The position numbers and the translations under genes are program-made. A DNA stretch of 64,000 nucleotides from Hymenobacter daecheongensis DSM 21074 (GTDB taxonomy: Bacteria > Bacteroidota > Bacteroidia > Cytophagales > Hymenobacteraceae). The stretch lies in assembly GCF_900141805.1 (NCBI RefSeq), contig NZ_FQYN01000005.1, positions 186,001 to 250,000 on the forward strand. Direction: 5' to 3'. The notes under the pieces were generated by a model, which did no database searches, had not been told where the DNA came from, and saw only the letters and a list, made by a program, of their open reading frames with translations. Positions 62,204 through 64,000 of this stretch are shown one piece after another (the first letter of the stretch is position 1; the number at the start of each line of letters is the position of its first letter).

Positions 62204-62656
62204 ATGAAAAAGAGCTTCCTTCTCATCGCCCTGCTCACTAGCCTTACTCTAGCCGCCCTGGCTACGCCCCCCAACAAGGAGCTATTTGTGGCCGTGATGA
62301 AAAATAATGCACCTCAGGTAGAAACCCTACTGGCCGCCGGCGCCGACCCCAACTCTCCCATCGAGGTTGTGCCCGGTTTCCCAACCACCTATCTCATCAC
62401 GGCCGCCGGCAATGGCAGCCTGGAGGTGGTGAAAGCTCTGCTCAAGCACAAGGCCCAGGTAAACCAGCCCGATGCCTTCAAGAGCACGGCCCTGATGGCG
62501 GCGGCCGGCAAAGGCAACAAAGCTGTGGTGGAGCTGCTGCTGGGCAGCGGGGCCGATGCCAAAGCCAAAGACGACGATGGCAAAGACGCGTTGGCCGCCG
62601 CTAAAGAAAGTGGCAACGCGGAGGTAATCAAGCTGATAGAGGCCAAGCTGAAATAG
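62204..62656 (+). CDS. Small exported ankyrin-repeat protein
   Basis: A 150-residue protein. A signal peptide (MKKSFLLIALLTSLTLAALA) sets the start. Four ankyrin-type repeats follow, with NNAPQVETLLAAGADPN, GSLEVVKALLKHKAQVN and GNKAVVELLLGSGADAKAKD, ending in a partial helix pair. Ankyrins mediate protein binding; partner unknown. A terminator follows. Confidence 0.9.
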   Translation: MKKSFLLIALLTSLTLAALATPPNKELFVAVMKNNAPQVETLLAAGADPNSPIEVVPGFPTTYLITAAGNGSLEVVKALLKHKAQVNQPDAFKSTALMAAAGKGNKAVVELLLGSGADAKAKDDDGKDALAAAKESGNAEVIKLIEAKLK

Positions 62657-62690
62657 AACGTCTCTTCGGACAGTATAGCCAGTATAGCAC

Positions 62691-62723
62691 AAGCGGCCGG
62701 GTAAATTGCCCGGCCGCTTTTTT
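62691..62723 (+). terminator. Terminator after the ankyrin gene
   Basis: Stem AAGCGGCCGGG/CCCGGCCGCTT with loop TAAATTG followed by six T residues. Confidence 0.92.
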
Positions 62724-62835
62724 GTGGTTACTGCTCTAGTAGCTGGTTTTCGGAATATTTAAAAAACTATTTATCCAATAGGAACTATCTTAGTAATCCT
62801 TGCATTTGGGTGGCACAAACCAATTCTACCTGATA

Positions 62836-63072
62836 ATGCTGAACGTGCAGTTGGCCAACGCTGGATTCTACGAAATTGCTACCCCCGACCATTCTGCGGC
62901 GGGCGTGACGCTTGTCCGGCCCGGCCGGCGCGAGGCAGTTCGTGTGTTTCTGCCCTACCATTCGCCGGAAGTAGAAGTGTATGCCGGATCGGTGAAAGAG
63001 GGCCGGCTGGTGTACCAGGGGCCGGCCGAAATTGCGGCTCAGCTGCCGCTGCTGGCGGTTCAGAGAAACTGA
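62836..63072 (+). CDS. Small hypothetical protein (78 aa)
   Basis: A 78-residue protein with a possible beta-rich fold (FYEIATPDHSAAGVTLVRPG; VEVYAGSVKEGRLVYQGPAE) and no known motif. The first ATG (62836) follows a TATCTTAG element (62786-62793) by about 42 bases. No similarity recognised; codon use resembles the neighbours. Supported mainly by start, promoter and a downstream hairpin. Confidence 0.6.
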   Translation: MLNVQLANAGFYEIATPDHSAAGVTLVRPGRREAVRVFLPYHSPEVEVYAGSVKEGRLVYQGPAEIAAQLPLLAVQRN

Positions 63073-63127
63073 CTGGCGGCTGGCGCAGCTTGTTGGTAAG
63101 TCACAGAAGTTTCACAATACATATGCT

Positions 63128-63184
63128 GGCCGTTTGCTTCGGTCCGATGGCAGAAGCCGCCGGACCGGAGCAAACGGCCGTTTT
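63128..63184 (+). terminator. Hairpin after the 78-aa gene
   Basis: Arms of 19 bases at 63128-63146 and 63161-63179 (GGCCGTTTGCTTCGGTCCG, one mismatch) followed by GTTTT. It fits a terminator, 56 bases after the stop. Confidence 0.7.
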
Positions 63185-63284
63185 GCTGCTCAGCGCTGGG
63201 ACAAATTGCGGTTTGGTTTAATGCGGGGGTGAGCCGGCTTAGGACAGGATTGAACGTTGTAGTTTTTGCGGCTGCAGATTGAAA

Positions 63285-63491
63285 TTACATCCGATCAGGA
63301 AATTTGAGCCGCAGCTGGCGGTCTACATCGAGGGCACCAGCAATACACCACGCCAGCATCTCTTCCGAATCGGAACCGGTTGCCTCTACTTTCGGCCCGT
63401 GCCGCGAGGTCAGACATATATAATACTGCCCTCTCGACCGCTCATCGAACGTCAGCATCCAGCCTTCCGGAATTTTTTCATCTTCACTCAT
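63285..63491 (-). CDS. Small hypothetical protein (68 aa)
   Basis: A 68-residue protein with a strong Glu/Asp-rich character and segments GWMLTFDERSRGQYYICLTS and EMLAWCIAGALDVDRQLRLK. No family recognised. It starts 10 bases after the stop of the upstream GH63 gene on the same strand, so it may be cotranscribed. Confidence rests on length, ATG and spacing. Confidence 0.6.
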   Translation of the reverse strand: MSEDEKIPEGWMLTFDERSRGQYYICLTSRHGPKVEATGSDSEEMLAWCIAGALDVDRQLRLKFPDRM

Positions 63492-63500
63492 ACGTCATTT

Positions 63501-64000
63501 TCACATCTGCAATAGTCTCACAATCAACCCCGTCCAGCCGGTTTGGTGGCTGGCGCCCATACCGCGGCCGTTGTCGCCGTGGAAGTATTCGTGGAAGAGC
63601 AGGTGGTCGCGGAAGTGGGGGTCGGTCTGGAGTAGGTCGGAGTCGCCGAAGGCGGGGCGGCGGCCGGTTTCGTCCTTCAAAATCAGCTGGGTGAGGCGGC
63701 CGGCCAGGGCGTGGGCTATTTCCTGCAGGTTGAGCTGCCGGCCCGAGCCGGTCGGGTATTCCACCATAAACTTCTCGCCGTAGTAAAAATAAAACTTCTG
63801 CAACGACTCGATAATCAGGTAGTTGATGGGGAACCAGATGGGGCCGCGCCAGTTGGAGTTGCCCCCGAACATACTTGATTCGGCCTCACCCGGCACGTAC
63901 TGCACGGTGAAATCGGTATCCTCGGTGCTGTACACGTAGGGCGTGTCGAGATGGTGGCGCGACATGGCCCGGATACCGAACTCGGATAGAAATTCCTGCT
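63501..64000 (-). CDS. GH63-type glucosidase (partial, C-terminal part)
   Basis: The last 165 residues of a protein that continues past the right edge. GNSNWRGPIWFPINYLIIES and the C-terminal FHEYFHGDNGRGMGASHQTG are signatures of the GH63 family of (alpha/alpha)6 glycosidases. Bacterial GH63 proteins cleave alpha-glucosyl or mannosyl sugars such as mannosylglycerate or glucosylglycerate; the specificity is not seen here. It joins the two amylases as carbohydrate genes. Confidence 0.9.
   Translation of the reverse strand, partial: QEFLSEFGIRAMSRHHLDTPYVYSTEDTDFTVQYVPGEAESSMFGGNSNWRGPIWFPINYLIIESLQKFYFYYGEKFMVEYPTGSGRQLNLQEIAHALAGRLTQLILKDETGRRPAFGDSDLLQTDPHFRDHLLFHEYFHGDNGRGMGASHQTGWTGLIVRLLQM

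Overview
The window comes from a high-GC member of the Bacteroidota, most like Hymenobacter and its relatives (Cytophagales/Hymenobacteraceae). The evidence is the type IX secretion C-terminal domains (YPNP) on three secreted proteins, repeated Bacteroidota-type -7 promoter elements (TAnnTTTG, often TACCTTTG) about 25-60 bases ahead of genes, weak Shine-Dalgarno signals, a fused transaldolase/glucose-6-phosphate isomerase, and dense palindromic intergenic repeats. It looks like ordinary chromosome. I see no rRNA, CRISPR array, prophage or intact insertion sequence.

Layout. 0-8 kb: the end of an MscS channel, a SusA-like GH13 amylase, an rRNA methyltransferase, a membrane coiled-coil protein, a FucP/GluP-type sugar transporter and murB. 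8-18 kb: two related OB-fold/FN3 secreted proteins (the second carries two phospholipase D domains and a T9SS signal), a cupin, mutS2, a TIGR02757 protein, a LysM/RlpA-like protein and kdsB. 18-24 kb: an SUI1-family factor, a lipid kinase, gap, two tandem identical tRNA-Glu genes, a leucine-rich-repeat protein kinase and a HipA-like/DUF3037 pair. 24-33 kb: a T9SS-exported GH13 amylase, tal-pgi, an aldehyde dehydrogenase, an IS-derived miniature element and an orphan ECF sigma factor. 33-44 kb: a large secreted protein of unknown function, a signalling cluster (PAS histidine kinase, CheB-CheR-PAS fusion, stand-alone CheB) and an ABC exporter. 44-54 kb: a matrixin-like protease, an M48-like protease, an Fpg-type glycosylase, a lipoprotein, a flavin amine oxidase, a three-gene operon with a tetraether-synthase-like radical SAM enzyme, and one strongly AT-rich gene likely acquired by transfer. 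54-64 kb: an Lgt homologue, an SDR enzyme, a TauE/SafE permease, a DHA2 efflux pump, an LLM flavin oxidoreductase, an SBF-like symporter, an ankyrin protein and a partial GH63 enzyme.

Themes. Starch/maltose use: two GH13 amylases, a GH63 enzyme, a sugar transporter, Tal-Pgi and GAPDH. Envelope building: MurB, KdsB, Lgt homologue, LysM/RlpA protein, lipid kinase. The most distinctive non-coding feature is a set of at least six inverted-repeat families (A to G below) placed exactly at gene ends. Several of them supply the stop codon of the adjacent gene. Family A loops are built from 9-base units starting GCGC or close variants. Best candidates for new biology: the repeat families, the radical SAM operon, the AT-rich gene beside it, and the HipA-like/DUF3037 pair.
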